From an uncultured Clostridia bacterium (GTDB taxonomy: Bacteria > Bacillota > Clostridia > Oscillospirales > Oscillospiraceae): DNA of 64,000 nucleotides. The translations under genes were made by a program, and so were the position numbers. This document shows, one piece after another, positions 63,284 through 64,000 of the stretch. The notes beneath the pieces are model-generated. The model ran no database searches. It saw only the letters and a program-made list of their open reading frames with translations, and was not told the origin of the DNA. Numbering within the stretch: the first letter of the stretch is position 1; each line of letters begins with the position of its first letter. Where the stretch lies: the NCBI GenBank assembly GCA_932222125.1, contig CAKNZJ010000048.1, forward strand, positions 57,480-121,479, in the 5' to 3' direction.

Positions 63284-63287
63284 AATA

Positions 63288-63371
63288 TTAACATCCCCTT
63301 CTTCTCAAATGATTTTGGCCGAACCAAGACAATATGGCAATCGTCATTAGCATTCCAACCACTTTTTTCAC
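63288..63371 (-). CDS. Possible 27-residue peptide upstream of the secreted protein
   Basis: GTG-started frame reading KKVVGMLMTIAILSWF then a basic tail ending RRRGC. A hydrophobic core with flanking charges looks like a small membrane or signal peptide. Its stop codon is 4 bases before the next ATG, inside that gene's ribosome binding region. No strong ribosome binding site of its own. Weakly supported. Confidence 0.3.
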   Translation of the reverse strand: MKKVVGMLMTIAILSWFGQNHLRRRGC

Positions 63372-63789
63372 CTTAATATGATGACTTTACCTACTATAAA
63401 CCATGCCCACCACCTCCCTATTTATTTTAATAATATCATCACTACATATAAATTGTCAATTATAAATATCTGTTTATGTATATATCACAAACTAAAGTTC
63501 TTACGGTACAGATTTGGAGATCACATGCTCCACCGGGTTAAATCCTTCTCACTGTCTCGTTGTTTCTCAGTCTGCCGGATGACTCATGACGTAACTGCCC
63601 CCTCCGTTTTCAGCTTGGGAAGCCGTAGAATACTATCTACCAAAACCCATGTGGCTCTAAGCAAAATTGATCTTTAAAATTATAATTTCCACCAGCTGGA
63701 AATATGGCTTATATATATTAGAGAAACGCCATGTTAACTTCTCTCAAGTGCTCACTGATGCGCTTACCACCATGTATCAGCAGACTCAA
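63372..63789. other. AT-rich gap with no confident gene
   Basis: About 420 bases. The first third is very AT-rich. On the minus strand a strong GGAGGGGG stands before a six-codon frame (63567-63587, MSHPAD), which looks leader-like. Longer open frames here have no ribosome binding site or motif. Confidence 0.5.
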
Positions 63790-63850
63790 TAACAACAAAT
63801 AAGCCCCCACGCAGGATATAGCATCCTGCGTGGGGGCTTATTTGTTGTTA
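63790..63850 (-). terminator. 28-pair perfect hairpin terminator
   Basis: 28-base arms with a 5-base loop, U-rich on exit, overlapping the stop codon of the partial gene to its right. Confidence 0.85.
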
Positions 63851-64000
63851 CCTGTCAGGCAAGGTGTCCAGCACTCCGGCCCGGTCCAGGATCACCGCCA
63901 GCCGCTCTGTGGTGAGAGGCACCTGCCAGCCATAGTTGCCCTTGCCGTCCCCGGTGAGCAGCCCCTTCCGCTTGGCCTTCTCCGCAGCCTCCTTGGCCCA
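63848..64000 (-). CDS. C-terminal fragment of a cell-wall hydrolase or SLH-like protein
   Basis: Last 50 codons of a gene cut by the window edge. The sequence WAKEAAEKAKRKGLLTGDG, then LTTERLAVILDRAGVLD, resembles an SLH-like repeat found at the end of phage-type amidases and surface proteins in Clostridia. Its GC content is higher than that of the AT-rich gap beside it. The main catalytic part lies outside the window. Confidence 0.6.
   Translation of the reverse strand, partial: WAKEAAEKAKRKGLLTGDGKGNYGWQVPLTTERLAVILDRAGVLDTLPDR

Noticed and set aside
63519..63535. Thirteen-base match (GGTGGAGCATGTG, minus strand) to a conserved 16S rRNA stretch
   Set aside because: The flanks do not continue the rRNA sequence, so it is taken as chance.

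Overview
The window is a dense, mostly leftward-transcribed stretch of chromosome from an endospore-forming, strictly anaerobic Clostridia member. Gene content (SCIFF peptide with its radical SAM maturase, SipL, CotJ proteins, rubrerythrin with a Fur/PerR-type repressor, an AtoE-type short-chain fatty acid transporter, pyrK/pyrD type 1B) and codon style fit a gut Oscillospiraceae relative (Flavonifractor, Intestinimonas, Lawsonibacter or Oscillibacter kind). This placement is inference; no rRNA operon is present to confirm it.

Layout. 0.3-1.9 kb: SCIFF maturase and SCIFF precursor. 2.0-3.1 kb: cotJAB (fused) and cotJC. 3.2-4.4 kb: rubrerythrin and its repressor behind a promoter with a palindromic operator. 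4.4-5.9 kb: short-chain fatty acid transporter. 5.9-16.4 kb: leftward run of murD, three M42 peptidases, a methionine gamma-lyase family protein, yunB, ligA, an aminotransferase and a secreted or anchored nuclease. 16.5-17.0 kb: RNase P RNA, divergent from murD and sharing its -35 box. 17.1-22.5 kb: rightward pyrC-pyrF-(zinc ribbon)-pyrK-pyrD and a phosphatase/acetyltransferase fusion. 22.6-24.6 kb: a lipoprotein and a FAD/Rieske oxidoreductase.

24.6-40.7 kb is the conserved Firmicutes block yicC-remA-gmk-rpoZ-priA-def-fmt-rsmB-rlmN-prpC-prkC-rsgA-spoVM, here followed directly by sipL and spoIVA. All three parts of the spore-coat basement layer (SpoVM anchor, SipL, SpoIVA ATPase) therefore lie within 3.3 kb. 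SpoVM is a 23-codon gene easily missed. 40.1-44.4 kb: cdaA-cdaR (c-di-AMP synthesis) followed by a DUF5685 protein, a J-domain protein with a Cys-rich tail and a membrane protein. 44.4-47.7 kb: cysteine desulfurase with a DUF3343 partner, ispD-ispF, carD. 47.9-55.2 kb: tig-clpP-clpX-lon-engB and a FAH-family enzyme. 55.3-60.3 kb: rbgA-rnhB-yraN-M19 dipeptidase-thrC-metallophosphoesterase. 60.4-62.6 kb: rplS and spoIVFA-spoIVFB. 62.9-64.0 kb: a small secreted protein, a roughly 500-base AT-rich gap, and the 3' end of a cut-off gene.

Sporulation genes are spread through the window (cotJ, yunB, spoVM, sipL, spoIVA, spoIVFAB). Several carry sequences matching the sigma-E promoter consensus with 14-15 base spacing (sipL, spoIVA, spoIVFA, yunB). 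At yunB the promoter lies in one arm of a hairpin whose other arm holds the start codon, which suggests that read-through RNA is silenced and only sigma-E RNA is translated. No CRISPR array, insertion sequence, tRNA or complete prophage was seen.
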